Source: Candidatus Cloacimonadota bacterium
Lineage (GTDB): Bacteria; Cloacimonadota; Cloacimonadia; Cloacimonadales; TCS61
Direction: 5' to 3'
Assembly (NCBI GenBank): GCA_029932755.1
Contig: JAOZPK010000138.1
Coordinates: forward strand, 1-5,042
DNA length: 5,042 bases
The position numbers and the translations under genes were made by a program. Under the pieces are notes generated by a model, which was given only the letters and a program-made list of their open reading frames with translations, was not told the origin of the DNA and ran no database searches. Position 1 is the first letter of the stretch. Each line of letters opens with the position of its first letter. This document shows positions 1 through 5,042 of this stretch, piece by piece.

Positions 1-3
1 CAT

Positions 4-69
4 AAAAGTTCGCATAACTAACCTATAGTTATTGCAAAAGTTCGCAATAACTCCATGCTTATTGTTTGC
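4..69. repeat. two degenerate direct repeats with an internal perfect palindrome
   Basis: AAAAGTTCGCA occurs at 4-14 and again at 36-46, a period of 32 bp. Each copy is followed by ATAACT and then, further on, by a TTATTG-type stretch ending in TTGC or TTTGC, so the two units (4-35 and 36-69) look like diverged tandem copies. AGTTATTGC (27-35) and GCAATAACT (44-52) form a perfect 9-bp inverted repeat around an 8-base loop. A second, overlapping pairing is ATAACT (14-19) with AGTTAT (27-32). The array may continue beyond the left edge. Two copies are not enough to call a CRISPR or any named element. Confidence 0.5.
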
Positions 70-152
70 TTTTCTAATTCTAAATTCTTCCAGATCAACA
101 ATTACACTCAATTTTGTTTCATTCAAAGTTTAATCATCAATGCAAAATCGAA

Positions 153-179
153 ATTGTATGTTTTATTATTAACTGTCAA
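153..179 (-). promoter_or_regulatory. weak candidate leftward promoter
   Basis: On the minus strand a perfect TTGACA (179-174) is followed after 15 bases by TACAAT (158-153), one mismatch from TATAAT. The spacer is shorter than the usual 17 bases, and an AT-rich region yields such matches by chance. In its favour, it lies just beyond the probable terminator at 302-242 and points towards the left edge, where another transcription unit could start. No downstream gene is visible to confirm it. Confidence 0.22.
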
Positions 180-241
180 ATAGAAAAAGTTTAACAGTTG
201 AAAAGTTTAGTTGTTTAGTGGTTAAAAGAGAAAAGGGAAAT

Positions 242-302
242 AAAAAATCTGAGATTCTTCGCAGAAAATTCTCCGAAGATTTCCTCAGAAAGACAGATTT
301 TT
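242..302 (-). terminator. probable intrinsic terminator (branched hairpin) after the BatA-like gene
   Basis: AAAAATCTG (243-251) and CAGATTTTT (294-302) form a perfect 9-bp outer stem. Read leftwards in the direction of transcription, the second arm runs into six T residues (247-242), as expected for a rho-independent terminator. The 42-base interior is itself structured: TCTTCG (256-261) pairs with CGAAGA (274-279), and AGAA (263-266) with TTCT (269-272). The stem is AT-rich and the interior long, so termination may be modest. The interior also resembles a degenerate copy of the intergenic repeat seen at 2318-2424, so the terminator may derive from a repeat element. It begins about 28 bases after the stop codon. 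Confidence 0.6.
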
Positions 303-338
303 CTCATTCCTAATCCCTAATCCCTAACCCCTATTTCC
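303..338. repeat. TAATCCC/TTAGGGA heptamer tract over the gene 3' end
   Basis: On the plus strand five consecutive heptamers can be read: TCATTCC, TAATCCC, TAATCCC, TAACCCC and TATTTCC (304-338). On the transcribed strand this gives GGGG, GGG, GGG and GG runs separated by TTA or ATTA. The tract crosses the stop codon of the BatA-like gene (333-331) and includes its last two codons. A 25-bp core (303-327) matches 2435-2459 at 21 positions. Confidence 0.7.
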
Positions 339-2226
339 TATGTTCTTCTCTCTTAATTATCAACATCTCTAAAATAAAAAGTAACAGTGCAGCGATCAGC
401 AGATATTTCCATAGTTCAAAACCGTAACGTGACTGCAAAATATCATCTTTCCAATCATTATCCAATAAGTGGAGATTTTTTATTTTCAGGTTTTCCCACC
501 TGCTAAAATCACTTTCGGAATAATCCAAATTTACGGCTATCATACTGTTGTCATTCACATAAATTCCGGTTGTAGTAAGGGAATGATAACTTTTCTTTGT
601 TGTGATCGTTGCTCCGTCTGGAAGTGTGAGTTCTGGTGAATTCAAAAGGATTTTATCTCCGATAGAAAATGAAGTGTTATAATGTTCACCTGTAAATTGC
701 AGGCAATTATATGCGAACACAGGGAATACCGGATCCAGCAAGAAGTGACTTTGCATACTTTTTATATCGAACAACCAGAGAACAGAATTCTGGTGTTCTA
801 AAGCGATTGGGAAATCCTTTGATCTTAGTAAAATATTTGAATTGCTTTGCACTTCCCAAAAATTACTAATTTCAATATTATTCATATCTTTCATTAGTTT
901 TGTAATAGAATGGAATTTATTTATTTGATCTATGTTTTTGCTTTTATTGTTAAATTGCTGGAATTTACAGTTAAAGAATTCTGAAACAAATTCCTGCTGT
1001 CCTTTTAATAGGTTCTCATCTGCAATAAATAAAATTTTGCGTTTGTTTTCTTTTAATTTATTCAGGATAGATTCTAATTTTTCCGAGAGATCATGTTTCT
1101 TATAAATTATAATATTCTCATGATTCAGCAAACTTTCATAATTAATATTTTCATTATTTATTATTGAAATGTTTTTTGTATAAATTTCCAAAATTGATTC
1201 AAAGGCTACTGGAATTTTAGTTTCATCAGTAATTATTACTACCTGTGGGTTGGGCTCAAGATAGAAACTGAAGTAGCTACGGTTATCAAAGATCAATCTT
1301 TCGTTTTTAACAGATGCATATCCACTGTGCCAGCCGGGCTTTTCTATTTCGAGCGGAAGAGAAAGATTTTTTCTCTGTTCAGAAAACAGATCTGTTGCTC
1401 TTTGGGAAACGGTATTCCCATCAATAAATAGTTCGTATATCACATCCTGCTGCTGATATTTTGAGTGATTAACAAGCTCGATCTCGACCTGTTTCTGCAT
1501 GTTGCGGTTCACGATCTCATGTTTGATAGATGCATTCTGGCAGCTAATATTGTTTTTATCTTCATTAAGAGATGTAGGAATAAAGAAAGTTGGGAATTCC
1601 AATTTAATATCGAGTTCTTGCTTCTGCATATCCGTTATAAGATAGATCTCTTTATTGGGAAGATGGGTTTCTTTGAGTTTTTGCTCGACTTTTTTCAAAA
1701 TTTCTTCCAGTTCTATTATCTTTGGTGAGATCGTGATTTCAGCGATCAATTTATCCGATAATTTCCCAATATTAATTCCAGCGTGAAGATTGTTCCAATT
1801 ATTGTTTAAAGTAAACAGAATTGTATTATCGTTTTCGCTGATCATTTCATTTATTTGATGCGCTATTTGTTTTGCTTTTTCCAGATCGGTCTGCGTATCA
1901 ACCAGGTAGTTCATGCTATAAGAATTATCAATTATCACAGCGATAGCAGTTTTTGGATGTGCATCTCCTTCTTTTAGGAGATCAGTTTTTAAAGCCGGAC
2001 GTGCAATTGCCAAAATAGTGAATAAAATTATTAATATCCTGATAAGAAGCAAAATCAGGTTTTTCAGGTTGATCTTACGTTTTTGTTTCTGCTGGCTTTC
2101 TTTGATAAAACGGATCGAGCTGAAAATCACTTTTCTCGGTTTTTTTTTTGCAAATAAATATATCAAGATTGGAATTAAAACCGCCGAACTTAATAATAAT
2201 ATTCCTGAATTTAAAAATGAAATCAT
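331..2226 (-). CDS. BatA-type membrane protein with VWA-like domain
   Basis: The 631-residue product has the layout of BatA/aerotolerance-regulator N-terminal proteins. A hydrophobic segment lies at about residues 5-25. It is followed by a basic KKKPRKVIFSSIRF stretch (27-40) and a second membrane segment at about 57-75 ending in ARPAL. A von Willebrand A-like region comes next, with a DxSxS metal-site motif at D100, S102 and S104 (IIDNSYSM) and a later strand YLITDMQ (195-201) carrying D199. The middle is beta-rich, including a DNRSYFSF motif. A final membrane helix lies at about 608-624, followed by a charged tail. It is probably an inner-membrane protein whose VWA domain mediates metal-dependent protein contacts. 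Family members often sit beside MoxR ATPase and DUF58 genes; neither is visible here. The ATG at 2226 has AGGA 7 bases upstream and gives the expected N-terminal motif. Substrate and partners are unknown. It is last of four co-directional genes, after a 236-bp gap. Confidence 0.85.
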   Translation of the reverse strand: MISFLNSGILLLSSAVLIPILIYLFAKKKPRKVIFSSIRFIKESQQKQKRKINLKNLILLLIRILIILFTILAIARPALKTDLLKEGDAHPKTAIAVIIDNSYSMNYLVDTQTDLEKAKQIAHQINEMISENDNTILFTLNNNWNNLHAGINIGKLSDKLIAEITISPKIIELEEILKKVEQKLKETHLPNKEIYLITDMQKQELDIKLEFPTFFIPTSLNEDKNNISCQNASIKHEIVNRNMQKQVEIELVNHSKYQQQDVIYELFIDGNTVSQRATDLFSEQRKNLSLPLEIEKPGWHSGYASVKNERLIFDNRSYFSFYLEPNPQVVIITDETKIPVAFESILEIYTKNISIINNENINYESLLNHENIIIYKKHDLSEKLESILNKLKENKRKILFIADENLLKGQQEFVSEFFNCKFQQFNNKSKNIDQINKFHSITKLMKDMNNIEISNFWEVQSNSNILLRSKDFPIALEHQNSVLWLFDIKSMQSHFLLDPVFPVFAYNCLQFTGEHYNTSFSIGDKILLNSPELTLPDGATITTKKSYHSLTTTGIYVNDNSMIAVNLDYSESDFSRWENLKIKNLHLLDNDWKDDILQSRYGFELWKYLLIAALLLFILEMLIIKREEHRK

Positions 2227-2258
2227 TTATATTTCCTAAACAATTTTTTGTCTTTGCG

Positions 2259-2292
2259 AGGTTGCTTCTATGTAAATCTTTCGAAGCAATCT
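2259..2292. repeat. imperfect inverted repeat of the GCGAGG...GAAGCAATCT type
   Basis: AGGTTGCTTC (2259-2268) and GAAGCAATCT (2283-2292) are inverted repeats matching at 9 of 10 positions, with a perfect 7-bp core (TTGCTTC/GAAGCAA) and a 14-base loop. The flanking TTTGCGAGG and the GAAGCAATCT end look like a decayed member of a dispersed intergenic repeat family common in bacterial genomes. That resemblance is from memory, not a search. It lies in the leader of the BatA-like gene, about 30 bases upstream of the start codon, so it could affect the mRNA leader. Confidence 0.5.
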
Positions 2293-2317
2293 TTATTTTC
2301 TCCCTAAAATCATCTCT

Positions 2318-2424
2318 GTCATCCTGACGAATCATTTACGTTGCTCTCCATAGGAAGGACTGACTACAATAAATTTAACCTTCTCTTCGTTAAGAGTAAC
2401 AGCAAGTAGACTCCTCAGAGTGAC
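2318..2424. repeat. 107-bp intergenic element with inverted ends (MITE/REP-like)
   Basis: The element is bounded by GTCATCCTGA (2318-2327) and TCAGAGTGAC (2415-2424), which are inverted repeats at 8 of 10 positions. Inside is a perfect small hairpin, CTCTT (2383-2387) with AAGAG (2392-2396) around a CGTT loop. TGTCATCCTGA at its left end recurs exactly at 4872-4882, and its right end CCTCAGAGTGAC (2413-2424) matches 283-294 at 10 of 12 positions. No open frame of note lies within. It fills about half the gap between the second complete acyltransferase gene and the BatA-like gene. It is probably a non-coding dispersed repeat; mobility is not shown. Confidence 0.55.
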
Positions 2425-2434
2425 GGAACAATTA

Positions 2435-2459
2435 CCAATTCCTAACCCCGAATCCCTAA
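2435..2459. repeat. second TTAGGGA-type heptamer tract next to a stop codon
   Basis: Plus-strand heptamers CAATTCC, TAACCCC and GAATCCC run from 2436 to 2456 and continue into TAA. The 25-bp block 2435-2459 matches 303-327 at 21 of 25 positions in the same orientation. On the transcribed strand it starts 3 bases after the TAA stop (2465-2463) of the upstream acyltransferase gene, giving GGG, GGGG and GG runs. Its position matches that of the tract at the end of the BatA-like gene. Confidence 0.65.
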
Positions 2460-2462
2460 TTA

Positions 2463-3593
2463 TTACCCAATCTTTTTATCCCAGATCCTATAGGTTTTAT
2501 GAACCCAGCCACCCAGGTTAGTTGCGATGCGATTCATCATTGTATTTGTTTCCAATATCCATGACATCTCAGCATTTTCTATATTCATTTTTTTATGTTC
2601 ATTAGCAATAATGAAGTTTTTTGTATAAAAAACCGTATCAATACCACGATTCTGATATTCTTTGATAACGCCCATTGTGATCACGCGCATTGCAGTAATT
2701 TTATTTTTTCCAAAAAGAGCATGGAAAATCCCAAATGGGAACAGCTTTCCTTTCATCTTCATTAGTATTTGATTGTAATCTGGTAAGGCTACGTAGAATC
2801 CTGCAGGTTGTTCATTTACAAAAGCCAAATAGAAAAATTCAGGTCTTACAACATCGATCATAGAATCGATCAGGTGGAAGAATTCTTTCTCGGTCATAGG
2901 TACAAATCCCCAATTACGTTCCCAGGCTTTTGTATAAACTTTAAAAACTGTTTGCAGGTCTTTTCGTAATTCTTTTTTATTTTTTGAAGACAATTCACGA
3001 ACTACAAATCGACCTCGCTTTTGCAATTTATCAGCAATACGCTGTAGTCTTTCAGGGGTTGGTCTTTTGGGAATAAGATAAGCCAGCAGATCCATTTCTT
3101 TAGTCAATCCGAAACCTTCATAAAGCTCTTGATACCATTTGTGATTATGGAGCATCATGATAAATGGAGGTGTGTCAAAACCCTTTACCAGCAATCCGCA
3201 TTCATCGTTTGTAGAAAAATTCATTGGACCGCGCATTGTGTCCATGCCTTTTTTTTCTAACCAGTCACATGCTGTAGTAAAAAGAGAATCTGCTACAGTT
3301 TGATCATTTATACTTTCAAAAAAACCGAAAAAACCGACCTTATCTTCATGGAATTTATTATGCTGAGTATTTGTTTGTGCCGAAATTCTTCCCACCACTT
3401 TTTCATCTTTGAAAGCTAAAAATAATTTTACTTCAGAATGTTCATAATATGGATTCTTTTTCGGATTAAAAAAGTTTTTCTGATCCATAATCAAAGGAGG
3501 AACCCAGTTGGGATCATCTTTATACAATTTGTATGGAAGCATGATGAATTGCTTCAATTCTTTTTTGTTAATAACAGGTTTAATTTTTATCAT
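2463..3593 (-). CDS. GNAT-like N-acyltransferase, second complete tandem copy
   Basis: This 376-residue soluble protein has no signal peptide or membrane helix, so it is probably cytoplasmic. The family is usually annotated as GNAT N-acetyltransferase and is larger than a single GNAT domain. A first conserved region holds VVGRISAQTN (66-75), GFFGFFE (87-93), MDTMRGP (117-123) and NDECGLL (129-135). A second holds a GNAT motif-A-like strand and turn, MGVIKEYQNRGID (307-319; R316-G317 would sit at the acyl-CoA pyrophosphate loop), then SWILETNTMMN (344-354). The acyl acceptor cannot be deduced. The start at 3593 is supported by AAGGAG 5 bases upstream, and the paralogue begins with the same MIKI. 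It is about 57% identical to that upstream gene by manual alignment, with a single one-residue gap near residue 335, which points to an old tandem duplication. It is intact, so it is probably functional. Confidence 0.82.
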   Translation of the reverse strand: MIKIKPVINKKELKQFIMLPYKLYKDDPNWVPPLIMDQKNFFNPKKNPYYEHSEVKLFLAFKDEKVVGRISAQTNTQHNKFHEDKVGFFGFFESINDQTVADSLFTTACDWLEKKGMDTMRGPMNFSTNDECGLLVKGFDTPPFIMMLHNHKWYQELYEGFGLTKEMDLLAYLIPKRPTPERLQRIADKLQKRGRFVVRELSSKNKKELRKDLQTVFKVYTKAWERNWGFVPMTEKEFFHLIDSMIDVVRPEFFYLAFVNEQPAGFYVALPDYNQILMKMKGKLFPFGIFHALFGKNKITAMRVITMGVIKEYQNRGIDTVFYTKNFIIANEHKKMNIENAEMSWILETNTMMNRIATNLGGWVHKTYRIWDKKIG

Positions 3594-3598
3594 TATTA

Positions 3599-3604
3599 CT
3601 CCTT
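3599..3604 (-). promoter_or_regulatory. ribosome binding site AAGGAG
   Basis: AAGGAG on the minus strand lies 5 bases before the ATG at 3593-3591. It is a strong Shine-Dalgarno match and fixes the start of the acyltransferase gene. Confidence 0.8.
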
Positions 3605-3617
3605 TTTCTAAATCAAA

Positions 3618-3683
3618 TTGCAGGACGTATCATTTTGATGCGTCCGAAATATTTTGGTTCAATCTACAAGATTGAACCTGCAA
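3618..3683. repeat. 66-bp twin-hairpin element with inverted ends
   Basis: Two hairpins lie side by side. GGACGTATCA (3623-3632) pairs with TGATGCGTCC (3636-3645) around TTT, with 9 Watson-Crick pairs and one position that is T-G on the plus strand. GGTTCAATCT (3656-3665) pairs with AGATTGAACC (3669-3678) around ACA, a perfect 10-bp stem. The whole is enclosed by perfect 7-bp inverted ends, TTGCAGG (3618-3624) and CCTGCAA (3677-3683), which overlap the hairpin bases. The regular design suggests a REP/BIME-like or miniature mobile element. It fills most of the 102-bp gap between the two complete acyltransferase genes, leaving 13 bases before the ribosome binding site. In the transcript it could shape mRNA stability or differential expression. 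There is no T-run after either stem, so it does not look like a terminator. Confidence 0.75.
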
Positions 3684-3695
3684 AGATATTCATCA

Positions 3696-4835
3696 TTAAA
3701 ACTTCACGCCTCTAATTGCTTTATCATACATTCGATAGGTTTTGTATACCTTTGCATCTAATGTAGTGGCGATCTTATTCATCATTGTGTTTGTTTCTAA
3801 TATCCAGGAGAATTCTGCTTCTTTAAATGGGATTTTATGATTTTGGGCTACTTCATGAGTTTTGCAATACATCACAACATCAATTCCACGTCCTTTATAT
3901 TCATCCAGAACTCCCATAATTACAACTCTCAAGGCAGGAATCTTATTTCTATAAAGTAGGAATTTCAACCAGCCAAATGGCAGCATTTTCCCTTTCATTT
4001 TCTTTAATACATAATTATAATCGGGCAAAGTAACCGAAAGCCCCACAGCCTCTCCATCGATCTCGGCAATGAAGATCAATTCGGGTAGAATTATAGGAAG
4101 CAGGGAATCTACCAGAAGATCAAATTCCTCAGCAGACATGGGAACGTAACCCCAATTATCTGACCATGCTGTTTCATAAATAGTAAATATTTTCTCTATA
4201 TCTTCACGTAGTTTATTCTTATTTTTAGTTTTCAAATTTCTTACTGTGAAATGACCTCTTTTTTCAATTTTATCGGAGAGTCTTTTTAATCTTTCCGGTG
4301 GTGGTTTTACTTCTGCATTATAAGCAAGCAGATCCATGGATTTGTTAAAGCCATAATTCTCAAATAGTTTAATATAGTACTCCGGATTGTAGGTCATCAT
4401 TACAATTGGACTTTTATCAAAAGCATCTATCAATAACCCACATTCATCATTCACAGAAAAACTGGCAGGACCACGCATTGTATCCATTCCCATATTTTTT
4501 ATCCAACTTTGTGCTGCATCAAAGAGAGCATTTGCTACTTCCTGATCATTAATTGTTTCAAAGAATCCGAAGAAACCAATTTTGTCTTTATGAACTTTAT
4601 TATGATTTGTATTTGTCTGAGCAGAAATCCTGCCAACTAAATCATTGTCTTTATAAGCAAGGAAGAGTTGAACTTCCGAATGTTTGAAATATGGGTTTTT
4701 ATCCGGATTAAAAAAAGTTTTTTGATCACTTATCAGCGGAGCCACCCAGGATGTGTCATCCTTATATAATTTAAATGGAAACTTGATGAATTTCAGTAAA
4801 TCATTTTTATTTTGAACTTCTACGATTTTAATCAT
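3696..4835 (-). CDS. GNAT-like N-acyltransferase, first complete tandem copy
   Basis: This is a 379-residue protein when started at the ATG at 4835. An in-frame TTG at 4865 would add ten residues (MTRTNYLRRN), but GAGGAG lies 4 bases before the inner ATG, translation of the extension would run through that site, and the paralogue also starts at MIKI. The shorter form is therefore preferred. The blocks seen in the paralogue are all present: LVGRISAQTN (66-75), GFFGFFE (87-93), MDTMRGP (117-123), NDECGLL (129-135), MGVLDEYKGRGID (307-319) and SWILETNTMMN. It ends in a slightly longer tail, IRGVKF. It is predicted to be soluble and cytoplasmic, and to transfer an acyl group from acyl-CoA to an unknown acceptor. 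The family assignment is good and the reaction is inferred. It is 80 bp downstream of a third family member, so the three probably share a transcript. Confidence 0.82.
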   Translation of the reverse strand: MIKIVEVQNKNDLLKFIKFPFKLYKDDTSWVAPLISDQKTFFNPDKNPYFKHSEVQLFLAYKDNDLVGRISAQTNTNHNKVHKDKIGFFGFFETINDQEVANALFDAAQSWIKNMGMDTMRGPASFSVNDECGLLIDAFDKSPIVMMTYNPEYYIKLFENYGFNKSMDLLAYNAEVKPPPERLKRLSDKIEKRGHFTVRNLKTKNKNKLREDIEKIFTIYETAWSDNWGYVPMSAEEFDLLVDSLLPIILPELIFIAEIDGEAVGLSVTLPDYNYVLKKMKGKMLPFGWLKFLLYRNKIPALRVVIMGVLDEYKGRGIDVVMYCKTHEVAQNHKIPFKEAEFSWILETNTMMNKIATTLDAKVYKTYRMYDKAIRGVKF

Positions 4836-4839
4836 ATTT

Positions 4840-4845
4840 CTCCTC
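4840..4845 (-). promoter_or_regulatory. ribosome binding site GAGGAG that decides the start
   Basis: GAGGAG on the minus strand lies 4 bases before the ATG at 4835-4833. The alternative TTG at 4865 has no comparable upstream purine-rich site, so this motif argues for the shorter protein. Confidence 0.75.
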
Positions 4846-4871
4846 AAATAATTTGTACGAGTCAATTAATT

Positions 4872-4896
4872 TGTCATCCTGAGCGGAGTCGAAGGA
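4872..4896. repeat. GTCATCCTGAGCGGAGTCGA-type dispersed repeat
   Basis: The block begins TGTCATCCTGA (4872-4882), identical to 2317-2327, and continues GCGGAGTCGAAGGA. Its ends TCCT (4877-4880) and AGGA (4893-4896) are inverted. I recognise this motif as a frequent intergenic repeat in Bacteroidota-like and candidate-phylum genomes, from memory rather than a search. It sits between the truncated acyltransferase gene and the next copy, 20 bases after the former's stop codon and 36 bases before the latter's start. Confidence 0.6.
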
Positions 4897-4915
4897 GAAA
4901 GGATTATAAACCATT

Positions 4916-5042
4916 TTATCCTATTTCCTTTTCGTAAATTGTATAGGTTTTACTATCTTTACCTTTTATCATCTCAATTAGCCGGATAACCATTTTATTA
5001 TCTTCCAGCACCCAACCCATATCACAATATTTGTATTTAGTG
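4916..5042 (-). CDS. 3' end of a third GNAT-like acyltransferase gene (partial)
   Basis: Reading leftwards from the right edge, an open frame of 41 codons ends at TAA (4918-4916); its start lies outside the window. Its last 35 residues align without gaps to the last 35 of the 2463-3593 product, with 15 identities by eye. These include the motif DMGWVLEDNKM (against EMSWILETNTM) and the shared ending KTY-x-I and EKEIG against KTY-x-I and DKKIG. The match in position, length and C-terminus identifies it as the same family rather than a chance frame. It is more diverged than the other two are from each other, with ED-N-K in place of ET-N-T. Whether the rest of the gene is intact cannot be seen. 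Confidence 0.75.
   Translation of the reverse strand, partial: TKYKYCDMGWVLEDNKMVIRLIEMIKGKDSKTYTIYEKEIG

Larger units (their letters stand above)
1..330. other. gene-free intergenic region at the left edge
   Basis: This stretch is very AT-rich and stops occur often in all six frames, so I see no convincing gene. From right to left it holds a heptamer repeat tract, a terminator-like hairpin, a patch of degenerate AAAAGTTTA repeats (copies at 185-193 and 201-209, 16 bp apart), a weak leftward promoter candidate, and a pair of repeats with a palindrome at the edge. Minus-strand ATG codons at 15-13 and 3-1 are open to the window edge, with only a weak AGG upstream. A leftward gene could begin there, but it cannot be supported from this sequence. 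Confidence 0.7.

Noticed and set aside
4..69. CRISPR array
   Set aside because: Only two diverged units are present, with no distinct spacers and no cas genes in the window.
1465..1728. 87-codon plus-strand open frame
   Set aside because: It lies wholly antisense to the BatA-like gene; its Phe- and Leu-rich product reflects the Lys- and Glu-rich codons on the other strand.
2018..2239. 73-codon plus-strand open frame
   Set aside because: It is antisense to the membrane segments of the BatA-like gene and has no independent support.
2075..2335. 86-codon minus-strand open frame overlapping the start of the BatA-like gene
   Set aside because: It begins inside the intergenic repeat element, has no ribosome binding site of note, and overlaps a well-supported gene in another frame. 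Its product has no recognisable features.
3618..3683. Intrinsic terminator between the two complete acyltransferase genes
   Set aside because: The stems are strong, but neither is followed by a T-run on the transcribed strand.
4836..4865. Ten-residue N-terminal extension of the acyltransferase from a TTG codon
   Set aside because: The inner ATG has a strong GAGGAG site and matches the paralogue start; the extension would translate through that ribosome binding site.
4860..4865. TTGACT as a -35 promoter element on the minus strand
   Set aside because: No -10-like hexamer lies at the expected spacing; the region there is the GAGGAG ribosome binding site.
4903..4908. Perfect TATAAT on the minus strand upstream of the 4835 gene
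   Set aside because: The -35 position at 17 bases upstream reads AAAGGA, and a match in AT-rich DNA is weak evidence alone.

Overview
The window is AT-rich (roughly two thirds A+T by eye) and every gene I can support lies on the minus strand, so transcription runs from high to low coordinates. The mix suggests an uncultured member of the FCB group (Bacteroidota relatives), possibly Candidatus Cloacimonadota. That placement is an inference. It rests on a BatA-type membrane protein, AGGAG-type ribosome binding sites, low GC, and intergenic repeats of the type GTCATCCTGAGCGGAGTCGA, which I recognise as common in such genomes.

In transcription order there are four genes. First is the 3' end of a GNAT-like acyltransferase gene that enters from the right edge (5042-4916). 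Second is a full-length GNAT-like gene (4835-3696; the upstream in-frame TTG at 4865 is probably not the real start). Third is its close paralogue (3593-2463, about 57% identical by manual alignment). Last is a 631-residue membrane-anchored BatA/von Willebrand A-type protein (2226-331). The first three belong to one family, so this is a tandem array of at least three copies. The gaps are 80, 102 and 236 bp. A hairpin with a T-run at 302-242 probably ends transcription after the last gene.

The spaces between the genes are rich in repeats. A 66-bp twin-hairpin element with matching inverted ends sits between the two complete acyltransferase genes. Variants of a GTCATCCTGA-type palindromic repeat occur in the 236-bp gap, in the 80-bp gap and, degenerate, inside the terminator hairpin. 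TTAGGGA-type heptamer tracts follow directly on the stop codons of both the BatA-like gene and the gene before it. The leftmost 330 bp hold no convincing gene, only the terminator, a weak promoter candidate, and short repeats and palindromes at the edge.

The acyltransferase copies are probably cytoplasmic enzymes with an unknown acceptor. The BatA-like protein is probably an inner-membrane protein with a periplasmic or cytoplasmic metal-binding VWA-type domain. No sequence evidence links their functions beyond shared strand and order. The strongest leads are the third, truncated paralogue, the twin-hairpin element, and the G-rich heptamer tracts at the gene ends.
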